NCBI GenBank assembly: GCA_910583605.1 | Contig: CAJTXN010000009.1 | Span: 1 to 64,000 of the forward strand | Reading direction: 5' to 3' | DNA length: 64,000 bases | Origin: an uncultured Lachnospiraceae bacterium | GTDB taxonomy: Bacteria > Bacillota > Clostridia > Lachnospirales > Lachnospiraceae | Shown here: positions 7,905-17,819 of the stretch, piece by piece | Position numbering within the stretch: position 1 is the first letter of the stretch | Layout of the letters: the number at the start of each line of letters is the position of its first letter | Notes under the pieces: model-generated | Database searches by the model: none | Told to the model about the DNA's origin: nothing | What the model saw: only the letters and a program-made list of their open reading frames with translations | Program-made: the position numbers and the translations under genes

Positions 7905-8348
7905 TTATTCTTCGTCCTTCATGTAATCAAAATAATCTGTGCCAACATAAATTACCTTATTGTTTTTTACAGCAAAACCAATTACTTCACCCCAATCCCC
8001 CTCACCTTCAACAACATAGGCTATTTCATCTTCTTTGCTCGACATATTTACATATAATGTTGTAAACCAGCAGTAATTTAAAATGTCAAGAGCATTATCA
8101 AGTGCAGGTAATTCAAATTCTTCATCTATATCAATTTCTTTTGCACAATTTATGATTTCTTTACAGATTTCGATTATCTCAGACTCAGTAAGATTATTAA
8201 ATGCATTAACGCATTTTTCGGCACATTCTTTCAAATCGGGGCATTTAACACCAACACTCAGCTCATTACCATTTTCATCATCACGAAAAAAATTACTTTT
8301 GAAACTTCCTTCACAAAAACCATCTTCTTGGTGTAACCAATGAATCAT
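7905..8348 (-). CDS. DUF6985-like (immunity-type) protein
   Basis: 147 residues. The ATG at 8348 is chosen because AAAGGAGGA lies nine bases upstream; the frame is open for 35 more codons without a ribosome site. Acidic protein beginning MIHWLHQEDGFCEGSF, with a C-terminal half (FTTLYVNMSSKEDEIAYVVEGEGDWGE...VIYVGTDYFDY) that resembles DUF6985. Proteins of this kind are often found as lone genes or beside polymorphic toxins and are suspected immunity proteins; here no toxin gene is adjacent. No signal peptide or membrane helix, so cytoplasmic. The family call is from memory of the motif and is only moderately certain. Confidence 0.6.
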   Translation of the reverse strand: MIHWLHQEDGFCEGSFKSNFFRDDENGNELSVGVKCPDLKECAEKCVNAFNNLTESEIIEICKEIINCAKEIDIDEEFELPALDNALDILNYCWFTTLYVNMSSKEDEIAYVVEGEGDWGEVIGFAVKNNKVIYVGTDYFDYMKDEE

Positions 8349-8617
8349 AAAAAAGTTCCTCCTTTTAAACGAAAATTCAAAATACAATCCGAAAGTATTA
8401 CTAATCCGACTTTTCGAATTGCTTAACGACATTATTTTACCACAAACGCACACACATTTCTATTAAATTCTACTTAAACTTCCATTGACTTATTTTTTGC
8501 AATCATCAAGCAGGTATTTTTATGTTATTAAACATTTCAAAAATTAATGAAATATGTTATAATTTCATTTAATATGTATATTTATATTGTTATGAAAACG
8601 GAATGGGAGGTATTATT

Positions 8618-9346
8618 ATGTCAACACCACATAATCAGGCAGAGGCAGGAGAGATAGCAAAAACAGTATTGATGCCGGGAGACCCGTTAAGAGCCAGATA
8701 TATTGCAGAAACCTTTCTCACAAATGTGAAGCAATTTAATAAAGTAAGGAATATGTTTGGTTATACTGGAGAGTATAAGGGAGCAGAGGTATCGGTTATG
8801 GGTTCCGGAATGGGTATGCCTTCCATTGGAATTTATTCGTATGAATTATACAGTCGGTACGGAGTGGATAATATCATACGAATCGGTTCGGCGGGTTCTT
8901 ATTGTAAAGAGGCAGACCTGTTTGATGTGGTTCTGGCATCCTCTGCATATTCAGAGTCCAGTTATGCAAAAGTACAGAATGGATATGATAAGGACATAAC
9001 CTATCCTACCGAAGAGCTGAATAAAAAAATCAGGGAATCAGCAAAAAGACTGGGGAAAAGGCTGATTGAGGGATGTGTTCATTCTTCGGATGTATTTTAC
9101 AGGGAAGACAGTACGCCTTATTACAGGAAACTGAATGAAGAAAAAGGCTGTATCTGTGTGGAAATGGAGAGTTTTGCGCTGTTTCACAATGCGGCAGTTC
9201 TTGGAAAAAACGGCGCCTGTCTCCTTACGATATCGGATTCTTTCGTATCGTCACGGGAAACATCGGCAGAACAGCGGGAAAAATCCTTCACCGATATGAT
9301 GGAAATTGCGTTAAATACCATAAATTTACACGAAAGTTTGCAATAA
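8618..9346 (+). CDS. deoD: purine-nucleoside phosphorylase, DeoD type
   Basis: 242 residues, beginning MSTPHNQAEAGEIA, with GGGAGG (8605-8610) eight bases before the ATG at 8618. It catalyses phosphorolysis of purine (deoxy)nucleosides to free base plus (deoxy)ribose-1-phosphate in the cytoplasm, for salvage. Family landmarks: the N-terminal VLMPGDPLRARYIAE, the phosphate and base site GSGMGMPSIGIYSYEL, RIGSAGSY, and the CVEMESFALF segment with the ribose-binding Glu. The SDSFV that follows carries the catalytic Asp, which supports a 6-amino/6-oxo-purine hexameric enzyme. Length is typical. A TATAAT at 8558-8563 may serve as -10 with a weak -35. It stands alone, upstream of dgt but separated by about 120 bases. 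Confidence 0.95.
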   Translation: MSTPHNQAEAGEIAKTVLMPGDPLRARYIAETFLTNVKQFNKVRNMFGYTGEYKGAEVSVMGSGMGMPSIGIYSYELYSRYGVDNIIRIGSAGSYCKEADLFDVVLASSAYSESSYAKVQNGYDKDITYPTEELNKKIRESAKRLGKRLIEGCVHSSDVFYREDSTPYYRKLNEEKGCICVEMESFALFHNAAVLGKNGACLLTISDSFVSSRETSAEQREKSFTDMMEIALNTINLHESLQ

Positions 9347-9467
9347 AATAAAGGAAATTCGCAAAAAATACAGAATATAATTCATAGAGGACTTTGGTCT
9401 TAGCTATAATACTGAATTATTTTTGGAAAAGGGTTTCAAATTTACTTTAGGAACCGGAGGATTAAAA

Positions 9468-10475
9468 TTGACGATACGGGAAGAACTGGAAAACGATGAA
9501 TTCAGAAGTTTAAGTGAATATGCGTCCTTTAGCAGGAATTCCAGGGGCAGGGACAGGGAAGAATCTCCCTGTGATATCAGAACCTGCTATCAGAGAGACC
9601 GGGACAGAATCATTCACAGTAAGGCATTTCGTAGACTGAAACATAAAACCCAGGTATTTCTGGCACCGGCGGGTGACCATTACAGAACCAGGCTGACACA
9701 TACTTTGGAAGTATCCCAGATTGCACGAACCATTGCCAAAGCGCTCCGGCTGAATGAAGAATTGACGGAAGCCATAGCTTTAGGACATGATTTGGGGCAT
9801 ACTCCTTTTGGACATGCAGGAGAAGCAGCGTTAAATAAGGTTTGTGAGGAAGGTTTTTCGCATTTTGAACAAAGTATCCGGGTGGTGGAACTGTTGGAAA
9901 AAAAGGGTCAGGGACTAAATCTGACCTGGGAAGTAAGGGACGGTATAATAAATCACAGGACTTCCGGGACTCCGTCCACGCTGGAGGGAAAAATCGTAAG
10001 GTTGTCAGATAAGATAGCATATATTAATCATGATATTGATGATGCCATTCGTGGGAAAATACTGCGGGAGAAGGATATCCCGGGTACATATACAAATGTA
10101 TTGGGCCATTCCAAGAAGGAACGGCTGAATACGATGATATATGATATAGTGAATCATTCCAGATATCAGCCGGACATTTTAATGTCGGAAGAAATCAATC
10201 AGGCAATGAAAGAGCTCCGGCAGTTCATGTTTGAGCGGGTGTATTCCAATCCGGTTGCAAAAGGGGAAGAGTACAAGGCAAAGCGGATGCTGACTTCACT
10301 ATACGGTTATTATCTGGAAAATATTCTGGAAATGCCGGAAGAATACAGAAGGTTAATTGAAAAAAAGAACCAGAAGGCAGAGCGTGTAGTATGTGATTAT
10401 ATTGCGGGAATGAGCGACCAGTATTCGGTACGGAAGTTTGAAGAGCTTTTTGTTCCGTCTTTTTGGAAAATGTAA
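9468..10475 (+). CDS. dgt: dGTP triphosphohydrolase (Dgt-like HD protein)
   Basis: 335 residues from a TTG start at 9468, with GGAGG at 9456-9460 seven bases upstream; this gives MTIREELENDEF, the usual N-terminus. The HD-domain metal residues are present (RIIHSKAFRRLKHKTQVF, RLTHTLEVSQIAR, LGHDLGHTPFGHAGE, and the later NHDIDD). Family role: hydrolysis of dNTPs, classically dGTP, to the deoxynucleoside plus triphosphate. It belongs to the shorter Gram-positive subgroup. Its 3' end lies 29 bases before the dnaG start, in the conserved Clostridia order dgt-dnaG-rpoD, so co-transcription is likely. A TATAAT at 9405-9410 is a candidate -10. Confidence 0.92.
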   Translation: MTIREELENDEFRSLSEYASFSRNSRGRDREESPCDIRTCYQRDRDRIIHSKAFRRLKHKTQVFLAPAGDHYRTRLTHTLEVSQIARTIAKALRLNEELTEAIALGHDLGHTPFGHAGEAALNKVCEEGFSHFEQSIRVVELLEKKGQGLNLTWEVRDGIINHRTSGTPSTLEGKIVRLSDKIAYINHDIDDAIRGKILREKDIPGTYTNVLGHSKKERLNTMIYDIVNHSRYQPDILMSEEINQAMKELRQFMFERVYSNPVAKGEEYKAKRMLTSLYGYYLENILEMPEEYRRLIEKKNQKAERVVCDYIAGMSDQYSVRKFEELFVPSFWKM

Positions 10476-10504
10476 ATTATATTGTGATTAAAACAGGTAA
10501 AAAC

Positions 10505-12280
10505 ATGTATTATTCAGATGATTTGATTGAGGAAATCCGTTCCAGAAATGATATTATAGATGTAATTTCGGGATATGTAAAGTTAAAAAGACAGGGTGCG
10601 ACCTACTTCGGATTGTGCCCTTTTCATAATGAAAAATCGCCCTCGTTTTCGGTTACGCCGGGAAAACAGATGTATTACTGTTTTGGCTGCGGAGAGGGAG
10701 GAAATGTATACTCTTTTATAATGAAGTATGAAAATTATACATTTCTGGAAGCGGTGAAAATGCTGGCTGACAGAGCAGGGATTCAGCTTCCGGAAACGGA
10801 ATATACGGAAGAGGAGAAACGGAAAGCGGATTTAAAGGCAGCATTGCTGGGGATTAATAAACAGGCAGCATTATATTTTCATCATCTGCTGAAGAGTGAA
10901 AAGGGAAAAACCGGTCTGGACTATTTCAGTTTCAGAGGTCTGGACCATGAGACCATTGTCCGTTTCGGGCTGGGATATTCCAATAAAACCAGTGATGATT
11001 TATATCGGTATTTCAAACAGCAGAATTATTCGGATGAGCTTTTAAAGGAAACCGGATTATTTGCATTTTCAGAGAAGGGAACCTATGATAAATTCTGGAA
11101 CCGGGTGATGTTTCCAATACTGGATATTAATAATCGTGTCATTGGATTCGGCGGCCGGGTAATGGGCGAAGGGGAACCGAAATATCTGAATTCACCGGAA
11201 ACCAAAATATTTGAAAAAAGCAGAAATCTGTATGGGATGAATTTTGCAAGGATTTCAAGGAAACCGTATATTCTTATATGTGAAGGCTATATGGATGTTA
11301 TCGCGTTGCACAGGGCCGGATTTACCAATGCAGTTGCGGCGCTGGGAACGGCGTTTACCCAGCAGCATGCCATGCTGATCAAGCGGTATGTAAAAGAAGC
11401 GGTATTAACCTTTGACAGCGACGGCGCCGGACAAAAAGCGGCCTTAAGAGCAATTCCGATTTTAAAGTCGGTGGGGATTGCCGTGAAAGTGCTGGATATG
11501 AAGCCATATAAAGACCCGGATGAATTTATTCGTAATCTGGGAGCGGAAGAATATCAAAAGCGGATTGATAATGCCGAAAACAGTTTTTTGTTTGAAATTA
11601 TGATGCTGCAGAAGGATTACGATATGGAGGATCCTCATGGGAAGGCGGAATTTTATAATAAAGCAGCGGTAAAATTATTGGAATTTCCCAATGAACTGGA
11701 GCGGAATGTCTATATTGAAGCGGTAAGCAGACAATTTCTGATTCCCCAGGACAGTCTTTCAAAGATGGTGCTCCGTCTGGCGCTCACTTATACCGGGTCC
11801 GGAGAAAAAAATATCATTCCGGAAGAGGAGTTTAGTGAAAAGAACCGGAGAAACGGCAGAAAAAATCCGGAGGACGGAACCAGACAGGCACAGAAGATAC
11901 TGCTTACATGGCTGGTGGAGGAGCCGGCTGTTTATGATAAAATAAAAGATATCATCACGGAGAAGGATTTTAAAGAACAGCCGTACAACAGGGTTGCCGG
12001 TATGCTTTTTGATCAGTTAAGGGATGGTACCGTGAATCCTGCTAAAATACTGAATGATTTTACGGAGGAGGAGGAACACAGGCAGGCAGCCGAACTGTTC
12101 AATACTTCTTTATTGGGTGAAATGAGTGTACAGGAGAAGGAGCGGGCAATAACGGATGCCGTTAAAAAAGTGAAAAATAATAGTCTGGACTATGTATCGA
12201 AGACGGCTGCGGATTTTAATACTCTTCAAAATATAATTCAGGAAAAGAAAAAATTACAAAAAATACATATATCATTGTAA
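10505..12280 (+). CDS. dnaG: DNA primase
   Basis: 591 residues from the ATG at 10505 ([21 protein letters not shown]), the normal DnaG beginning; the ribosome site is weak, and read-through from dgt may help. It makes RNA primers for Okazaki fragments. Zinc-binding domain with [11 protein letters not shown] from Cys38 and [10 protein letters not shown], then the RNA polymerase domain with FGGRVM and the TOPRIM motifs EGYMDVIAL and [12 protein letters not shown]. The C-terminal 150 residues are helical and form the DnaB-interaction region. It is second gene of the dgt-dnaG-rpoD-trmK block. Confidence 0.97.
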   Translation: MYYSDDLIEEIRSRNDIIDVISGYVKLKRQGATYFGLCPFHNEKSPSFSVTPGKQMYYCFGCGEGGNVYSFIMKYENYTFLEAVKMLADRAGIQLPETEYTEEEKRKADLKAALLGINKQAALYFHHLLKSEKGKTGLDYFSFRGLDHETIVRFGLGYSNKTSDDLYRYFKQQNYSDELLKETGLFAFSEKGTYDKFWNRVMFPILDINNRVIGFGGRVMGEGEPKYLNSPETKIFEKSRNLYGMNFARISRKPYILICEGYMDVIALHRAGFTNAVAALGTAFTQQHAMLIKRYVKEAVLTFDSDGAGQKAALRAIPILKSVGIAVKVLDMKPYKDPDEFIRNLGAEEYQKRIDNAENSFLFEIMMLQKDYDMEDPHGKAEFYNKAAVKLLEFPNELERNVYIEAVSRQFLIPQDSLSKMVLRLALTYTGSGEKNIIPEEEFSEKNRRNGRKNPEDGTRQAQKILLTWLVEEPAVYDKIKDIITEKDFKEQPYNRVAGMLFDQLRDGTVNPAKILNDFTEEEEHRQAAELFNTSLLGEMSVQEKERAITDAVKKVKNNSLDYVSKTAADFNTLQNIIQEKKKLQKIHISL

Positions 12281-12314
12281 ATCGGATATGTATTGGAAAG
12301 ATGGGGCAACAAAA

Positions 12315-13448
12315 ATGGAAGAAAATATGACAACATTTAATGAAAAGATGGCGACCTTACTGGATATAGCGGCGAAAAACAAGAATACCCTGAAGTATGA
12401 TGAGATTTTGTCGGAATTTCCGGAAGCTTCCATGGATGGGGAATTGTTTGATAAAATTTTAGAAGAGCTGGAAAAAACCAGAGTTGAGATTCTTGCAGCC
12501 ATAGATAATGAACAGGAGCCGGTGCTGCTTGAAGTGGACGAGATTGATGAGGCGGGTCTGGAAGAAGAATTATCCAATATGGATATATCGAAACTGGATT
12601 TATCCATTCCGGAAGGCATCGGTCTGGATGATCCGGTGCGGATGTATTTGAAGGAAATCGGAAAAGTGCCGCTGCTGAATGCGGAAGAAGAAATTGAACT
12701 GGCAAAACAGATGGAGCTTGGTGATGATAATGCGAAAAAAAGACTTGCAGAGGCCAATTTAAGACTGGTTGTCAGCATTGCGAAACGTTATGTCGGCCGG
12801 GGAATGTTGTTTTTGGATCTGATTCAGGAAGGTAATCTGGGGCTGATCAAAGCGGTAGACAAATTTGACTATAAAAAAGGATATAAATTCAGTACGTATG
12901 CTACATGGTGGATTCGTCAGGCGATTACCAGAGCCATTGCGGATCAGGCCCGGACAATCCGTATTCCGGTTCATATGGTGGAGACCATCAACAAACTGAT
13001 GAGAGTGTCGAGACAACTGGTACAGGATCTGGGCAGAGAACCTTTGCCGGAAGAGATAGCGCAGCGGCTGGATATGCCGGTAGACCGGGTCAGGGAGATT
13101 TTAAAGATAGCACAGGAACCGGTGTCGCTGGAAACACCTATCGGAGAGGAAGAAGACAGTCATCTGGGGGATTTTATTCAGGATGACAATGTGCCGGTGC
13201 CGGCGGAAGCAGCTACCTATACCATGCTGAAAGAGCAGATCGTGGAGGTACTGACTACTTTGACCGAAAGAGAGCAGAAGGTACTGAGGCTGCGGTTCGG
13301 TCTGGATGACGGACGCCCGAGAACTTTGGAAGAGGTTGGAAAAGAATTCAATGTTACCCGTGAGAGAATCAGACAGATTGAAGCCAAAGCATTGAGAAAA
13401 CTCAGGCATCCAAGCAGGAGCCGGAAGCTTCGGGATTATCTGGAATAG
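12315..13448 (+). CDS. rpoD: RNA polymerase primary sigma factor (SigA/RpoD)
   Basis: 377 residues if it begins at the ATG at 12315 (GGGG eight bases upstream); in-frame ATGs at 12288 and 12327 are alternatives. Region 1.1-like N-terminus ([18 protein letters not shown]), region 1.2 [11 protein letters not shown], region 2 with [23 protein letters not shown] and the -10 reading [16 protein letters not shown], region 3 [13 protein letters not shown], and region 4 with the [23 protein letters not shown] that reads -35 elements. It directs housekeeping transcription, consistent with the many TTGACA/TATAAT sites in this window. Typical Clostridial size without the long spacer of E. coli RpoD. Confidence 0.97.
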   Translation: MEENMTTFNEKMATLLDIAAKNKNTLKYDEILSEFPEASMDGELFDKILEELEKTRVEILAAIDNEQEPVLLEVDEIDEAGLEEELSNMDISKLDLSIPEGIGLDDPVRMYLKEIGKVPLLNAEEEIELAKQMELGDDNAKKRLAEANLRLVVSIAKRYVGRGMLFLDLIQEGNLGLIKAVDKFDYKKGYKFSTYATWWIRQAITRAIADQARTIRIPVHMVETINKLMRVSRQLVQDLGREPLPEEIAQRLDMPVDRVREILKIAQEPVSLETPIGEEEDSHLGDFIQDDNVPVPAEAATYTMLKEQIVEVLTTLTEREQKVLRLRFGLDDGRPRTLEEVGKEFNVTRERIRQIEAKALRKLRHPSRSRKLRDYLE

Positions 13449-13464
13449 GAGATGGAATATAATT

Positions 13465-14172
13465 ATGAAGTTATCAGAAAGATTACGACAGGTGGCAGAA
13501 ATGATAACTCCATGTGAAGTAGTGGCAGATGTGGGAACCGACCATGGATATGTGCCGATTTATTTAATACGGCATGGTATCTGCAAAAGAGCAATTGCCA
13601 TGGATATTAATGCCGGACCATTGGAACGGGCAAAGAATAACATCTGCAGAGAGCATTTGACGGAATTTATAGAGACAAGACTGTCAGACGGTCTGCAGGA
13701 ACTGCAGAGCAAAGAGGCGGATGCCGTGGTAATGGCAGGAATCGGCGGAGAATTGATGATACGGATACTGGAGGACGGAAAACAGGTTATCCGCACCGTA
13801 TCGGAACTGGTCGTATCACCTCACTCTGAATTGGCTCTGGTAAGAAAATATCTGACTGAAAATAATTTTTGCATATCGGATGAAACCATGCTGATGGATG
13901 AAGGTAAATATTATTCAATTCTGAAGGTATCCTGTGGGGAAGGTTCTCATGGGAACGAAGAAGCATATACACAAATGGAATTAAAATACGGAAGGATACT
14001 GCTTCGTAAAAAGGATAAAGTTTTTTTCGAATATTTAAAAAAAGAAAAGAATAAATATAATCAGATTGCACAAAAATTACAGGAGAATGCAGCAGAGCAT
14101 GGAAAAACCCGTCTGGAAGAAATCAGGGAACAGATAAAGCTGACAGAACAGGCATTAAACTACTTCGTATGA
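13465..14172 (+). CDS. trmK: tRNA (adenine-N1)-methyltransferase TrmK
   Basis: 235 residues, 16 bases after rpoD with TAGGAGAT as ribosome site. The S-adenosylmethionine-binding Rossmann fold is visible as VVADVGTDHGYVPIYLI, then AMDINAGPLERAKNNI and DAVVMAGIGGELM. Family knowledge: methylation of A22 in tRNA. The C-terminal third is a lysine-rich coiled coil, as in B. subtilis TrmK (YqfN). It keeps the dnaG-sigA-trmK order. In many Firmicutes a Nif3-like gene (yqfO) follows; here it is replaced by a nucleoside kinase gene. Confidence 0.93.
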   Translation: MKLSERLRQVAEMITPCEVVADVGTDHGYVPIYLIRHGICKRAIAMDINAGPLERAKNNICREHLTEFIETRLSDGLQELQSKEADAVVMAGIGGELMIRILEDGKQVIRTVSELVVSPHSELALVRKYLTENNFCISDETMLMDEGKYYSILKVSCGEGSHGNEEAYTQMELKYGRILLRKKDKVFFEYLKKEKNKYNQIAQKLQENAAEHGKTRLEEIREQIKLTEQALNYFV

Positions 14173-14189
14173 CAGAATGAAAGGATAGG

Positions 14190-15860
14190 ATGAAAATGGG
14201 AGATATGTGCAAGGTAAAAGTAGGCGAAGTTACAAAAGAATATGAAGAGGGGACCAGTTTTTTTGAGATTGCAAAAGCGCATCAGTCTGAATATGACAGT
14301 GATATAGTATTAGTATTAAAAAACGGGAAATTATGTGAGCTGTTTAAGAAAGTAACAAATGATTGTGAAATCCGGTTTCTGACTACCAAAACGGCGCCGG
14401 GAATTGAAGCTTATAAAAGAAGCGCTACGCTGATCATGCTGAAGGCATTTTATGATGTGGCAGGCAGAAAAAATATTGAAAAGATAAGCGTACAATATTC
14501 CCTGAGCAAAGGCTATTACTGTACAGTAAGAGGAAATGTTTCGCTGAATGAAGAGTTGTTGAGCCGGGTAAAAGCAAAAATGTATGAGATTGTGGGAGAA
14601 AATCTTCCGATCAATAAGCGTTCCATCAGTACGACATCAGCGATTCATCTGTTTCGCCGGCATAAAATGTTTGATAAAGAAAAATTGTTTAAATACCGAA
14701 GGGCTTCTAAAGTTAATATTTATAGTTTAAAAGGATTTGAAGATTATTTTTACGGGTATATGGTGCCTATGTCCGGATATATTAAACACTTTGACCTGTT
14801 TCTTTATGATGAAGGATTTGTGCTGCAGCTTCCGGTAAAGGAAAATCCCAATGTGGTTCCCGAATTTCAGCCCCAGAATAAATTGTTTCAGGTGTTGAAG
14901 GAATCGGAACGTTGGGGAGAAATGCTGGAGGTTGATACGGTGGGCGCCCTGAATGAACAGATTTCCAGAGGAAATATTAAGGATATTATTTTGGTAGCGG
15001 AAGCACTGCAGGAGAAAAAAATAGCGGAAATTGCCACAAGAATAGCGGAAAATCCGTCTAAGAAATTTATAATGATTGCCGGTCCGTCTTCTTCCGGAAA
15101 GACCAGTTTTTCCCATCGTCTTAGCATCCAGCTTCGGGCCAACGGTCTGAAACCTCAGACCATCGGGGTGGATGATTATTTTGTTGACCGGGAGTTTACG
15201 CCCAGGGATGAAAAAGGAGATTATGATTTTGAAAGACTGGAAGCCATTGATGTGGAACAGTTTAATAAGGATATGATTTCATTATCCAATGGTGAAAAAG
15301 TCCTTATGCCCACCTATAATTTTATAACCGGAAAACGTGAATATAAAGGAAAGGTTATGGAACTGGGACCGGATGATATTCTTGTGATCGAGGGAATTCA
15401 CGGTATCAATGATAAATTATCCTATGCATTGCCGCGGGATAGTAAATTTAAAATATATATCAGTGCACTTACACAGTTAAATGTGGATGAACATAACAGA
15501 ATTCCTACAACGGACAGCAGACTGATCCGCAGAATGGTAAGGGATGCCAGGACCAGAGGGATTTCCGCAGTGGAAACCATTAATCGCTGGCAGTCGGTAA
15601 GAAACGGTGAAGAAAGTTATATTTTCCCATTTCAGGAGGCAGCGGACGTAATGTTTAATTCAGCTCTGATTTATGAATTATCGGTTTTAAAGCAGTATGC
15701 GGAACCTCTGCTCTTTGGAATTCCAAAAGATGCACCGGAATATGTAGAAGCAAACCGTCTGCTAAAGTTTCTGGATTATTTTCTGGGAGTCAGTACCGAA
15801 GACATACCAAATAATTCATTGGTAAGGGAATTTGTAGGCGGCAGTTGTTTTAATGTTTAG
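14190..15860 (+). CDS. uridine kinase-like nucleoside kinase with TGS domain
   Basis: 556 residues; AAAGGA lies about six bases before the ATG at 14190. The N-terminus (KVKVGEVTKEYEEGTSFFEIAK) is a TGS-like beta-grasp domain, followed by a segment resembling the threonyl-tRNA synthetase second additional domain (residues about 70-180). The C-terminal half is a P-loop kinase with Walker A AGPSSSGKTSFS near residue 293, IGVDDYFVDR, and the substrate loop PTYNFITGKREY, as in uridine/cytidine kinases. Family annotation is nucleoside kinase, uridine kinase related; the role of the synthetase-like part is not established. It is 18 bases after trmK and probably ends that operon. The gene is immediately upstream of RNase P RNA. 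Confidence 0.85.
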   Translation: MKMGDMCKVKVGEVTKEYEEGTSFFEIAKAHQSEYDSDIVLVLKNGKLCELFKKVTNDCEIRFLTTKTAPGIEAYKRSATLIMLKAFYDVAGRKNIEKISVQYSLSKGYYCTVRGNVSLNEELLSRVKAKMYEIVGENLPINKRSISTTSAIHLFRRHKMFDKEKLFKYRRASKVNIYSLKGFEDYFYGYMVPMSGYIKHFDLFLYDEGFVLQLPVKENPNVVPEFQPQNKLFQVLKESERWGEMLEVDTVGALNEQISRGNIKDIILVAEALQEKKIAEIATRIAENPSKKFIMIAGPSSSGKTSFSHRLSIQLRANGLKPQTIGVDDYFVDREFTPRDEKGDYDFERLEAIDVEQFNKDMISLSNGEKVLMPTYNFITGKREYKGKVMELGPDDILVIEGIHGINDKLSYALPRDSKFKIYISALTQLNVDEHNRIPTTDSRLIRRMVRDARTRGISAVETINRWQSVRNGEESYIFPFQEAADVMFNSALIYELSVLKQYAEPLLFGIPKDAPEYVEANRLLKFLDYFLGVSTEDIPNNSLVREFVGGSCFNV

Positions 15861-15917
15861 ATTTTTTTATGTTTTTGTAATATTTTTGTATGGTGTAAAA
15901 ATGAGGCATAAATCGTA

Positions 15918-15946
15918 TTTACAAAACATAAAAATAATGTTAAAGT
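15918..15946 (+). promoter_or_regulatory. promoter of RNase P RNA
   Basis: TTTACA at 15918-15923 and TAAAGT at 15941-15946, spacer 17; the expected start near 15953 coincides with the 5' strand of RNA helix P1. Confidence 0.7.
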
Positions 15947-15952
15947 AGACAT

Positions 15953-16320
15953 GGTTGAGTAAGATAAATAATCGCAGCTGCTATAGTCGAAAGAACGCAG
16001 GTGAGGAAAGTCCGGGCTTCACAGGGCAGGATGCCGGATAACGTCCGGTGGAGGCGACTCCAAGGCAAGTGCAACAGAAATAAACCGCCGGAGTTTAAGC
16101 GAAGCTTAAACTCCTGGTAAGGGTGGAAAGGCAGTTTAAGAGACTACCGCCGGTATGGTAACATACCGGGCATATGTAAACCCCATCCGAAGCAAAACTG
16201 AACAGAAAGCAATGAAGCGGCCCGCTTGGCTTTCGGGTAGGTTGCTTGATTTCATTGGCAACAATGAAACTAGATAGATGATTATTAAAAACATAACCCG
16301 GCTTATCATTTTGCTCAACC
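15953..16320 (+). ncRNA. rnpB: RNase P RNA
   Basis: About 368 bases. The ends pair as helix P1 (GGTTGAG 15953-15959 with CTCAACC 16314-16320). The universal core is present: GAGGAAAGTCCGGGCTTC near 16000, GCAACAGAAATAAACCGCC near 16070-16088, GGTAAGGGTGGAAAGGCAG, then GCAATGAAGCGGCCCG-like and the 3' core ACATAACCCGGCTTATC. The RNA is the catalytic subunit that trims tRNA 5' ends. The layout with a GGTAAGGGTG... segment is consistent with the A-type architecture, but a covariance model would settle the class. Open frames on the minus strand here are chance. Confidence 0.95.
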
Positions 16321-16345
16321 AAACTAAGGATATTAGGTGATAAAA

Positions 16346-17272
16346 ATGAAGAATAAGATAAAAATATTAATTGCGTCAGTTATAATAGCGGTTATTGTAA
16401 TTATAGTTGGAATATTTGTGGGTACGACGGAATTAAAAGAGTCGGCTGATAAAGAACAGAATACAACAGAAGACGGCAGTTCCGGTGAAACGACAGACAA
16501 CGAAAAAGAATCAGGGAAAGAGACAACTGTGGATAATGTGACTTTGGATTCGGAATCGGCATCGGACAATGAAACGACACCGCAGGAAACGGAAACCCAG
16601 ACAGAAGCACAGACCACAACCAACGGTGGTTTTGTGGACCAGAATCCTGCCAGCAATACGATTGACCCGAATAAACCCATGGTAGCCCTTACATTTGATG
16701 ACGGGCCCGCCGGATCAAAGACGGGCAGACTGCTGGATGCACTGGAACAGTATGGGGCACATGCTACATTTTTCATTGTCGGCAACAGGATTCCGGGAGA
16801 TGAAGAAAATATAAAAAGAGCGGCTGCTATTGGATGTGAAGTGGGTAATCATTCCAATTCCCATGCAAAGCTGACAGATCTGGATGATGTATCCGTGTCA
16901 AATGAGATTCATCCGGTGGCAGAAACCATAAAATCCCTTACCGGTCAGAATACGGTTATCTGCAGACCGCCTTACGGAGCCATTGATGAAAGAGTTCAGG
17001 CGATTATTGATGCACCTGTCATATTGTGGTCCATTGATACCAGGGACTGGGAAACAAAAAATGCTGCACAGACGATTGCCAATATCCAGCAGAATGTTCA
17101 GGATGGGGATATCATTCTGATGCATGATATTCATGCTGAGAGCGTAGATGCGGCAGTGCAGATCATTCCATGGCTGCAGCAGCAGGGATATCAGCTGGTT
17201 ACTGTCAGTGAACTGGCCTACTATAAACGGGGCGGTCTGACCAAGGATCAGAGATATGGTTCCATCCGATAA
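16346..17272 (+). CDS. polysaccharide deacetylase (NodB/PdaA family), membrane-anchored
   Basis: 308 residues from the ATG at 16346. An N-terminal signal anchor (about residues 5-29) is followed by a long Thr/Glu/Ser-rich linker (about 30-105) suited to crossing the wall, then a NodB domain: TFDDGP with the catalytic base and metal Asp, the metal ligands in NHSNSHAKL, RPPYG, a WSIDTRDW segment and the late MHD motif. Known chemistry is metal-dependent N-deacetylation of GlcNAc or MurNAc in peptidoglycan or other glycans outside the cell. All catalytic motifs look intact. It is monocistronic between RNase P RNA and a shared terminator. Confidence 0.92.
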   Translation: MKNKIKILIASVIIAVIVIIVGIFVGTTELKESADKEQNTTEDGSSGETTDNEKESGKETTVDNVTLDSESASDNETTPQETETQTEAQTTTNGGFVDQNPASNTIDPNKPMVALTFDDGPAGSKTGRLLDALEQYGAHATFFIVGNRIPGDEENIKRAAAIGCEVGNHSNSHAKLTDLDDVSVSNEIHPVAETIKSLTGQNTVICRPPYGAIDERVQAIIDAPVILWSIDTRDWETKNAAQTIANIQQNVQDGDIILMHDIHAESVDAAVQIIPWLQQQGYQLVTVSELAYYKRGGLTKDQRYGSIR

Positions 17273-17283
17273 TCCATATAAAT

Positions 17284-17328
17284 AAAAAACTGCAGTACAA
17301 CGATTCAATTGTTGTACTGCAGTTTTTT
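17284..17328. terminator. bidirectional terminator between the deacetylase and pyrI
   Basis: A perfect arm of A6 plus CTGCAGTACAAC (17284-17301) pairs with 17311-17328 (GTTGTACTGCAG plus T6). It has U-tracts in both directions and the pyrI stop codon touches its edge. Confidence 0.9.
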
Positions 17329-17758
17329 ATAATCCGGACGTATATTTTTCTTCACAATATTTACATCTGTAAATTTCTTTTTCTTTATCGGAGAGTACAA
17401 ATATCTGGTCAAGCTCCTGCTCAATGGAAGTGATACATCTTGGATTTTTACATACGATTACATTTTTAATGGTATTTGGGAGCGTCAGTTTTTCTTTTTC
17501 GCAGATTTTTCCGTCCTGAATAATATTGACAGTGATATCATGGTCAATAAAACCAAGAATGTCCAAATCCACTAAATCAATGGAACCTTCAATTTTGATG
17601 ATATCCTTCCGGCCCATCTTATCACTGCGTGCATTTTTTATGATCGCTACCTGACAGTCCAGTTTATCAAGACCGAGATATTTATAGATGGACATGGCCT
17701 TTCCGGCTTTTATATGGTCAAGAACAATTCCTTCATTAAGAGAACCAACATTTAACAT
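17327..17758 (-). CDS. pyrI: aspartate carbamoyltransferase regulatory subunit
   Basis: 143 residues from the ATG at 17758 (AAGGTG upstream); an in-frame GTG three codons earlier is less likely. The N-terminal allosteric domain begins MLNVGSLNEGIVLDHI, containing the nucleotide-binding DHIKAGKA segment. The C-terminal zinc domain has CKNPRC and CKYC, the four ligand cysteines that dock onto the catalytic trimer. By family it confers CTP/UTP feedback on pyrimidine synthesis. It is 61 bases downstream of pyrB in the same direction and terminates in the hairpin shared with the deacetylase gene. Confidence 0.95.
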   Translation of the reverse strand: MLNVGSLNEGIVLDHIKAGKAMSIYKYLGLDKLDCQVAIIKNARSDKMGRKDIIKIEGSIDLVDLDILGFIDHDITVNIIQDGKICEKEKLTLPNTIKNVIVCKNPRCITSIEQELDQIFVLSDKEKEIYRCKYCEEKYTSGL

Positions 17759-17819
17759 GAATGACACCTTACCTTTCCGGGATAATTTATATGAATTCCA
17801 AGTATAATAAATTTTTAAT

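Noticed and set aside
5228..8348. Mobile island inserted at the tRNA genes
   Set aside because: No integrase, no repeated tRNA ends and no attachment-site duplication were visible.
15953..16320. Minus-strand frames inside RNase P RNA
   Set aside because: The bases are accounted for by the conserved RNA core; the frames have no ribosome site.
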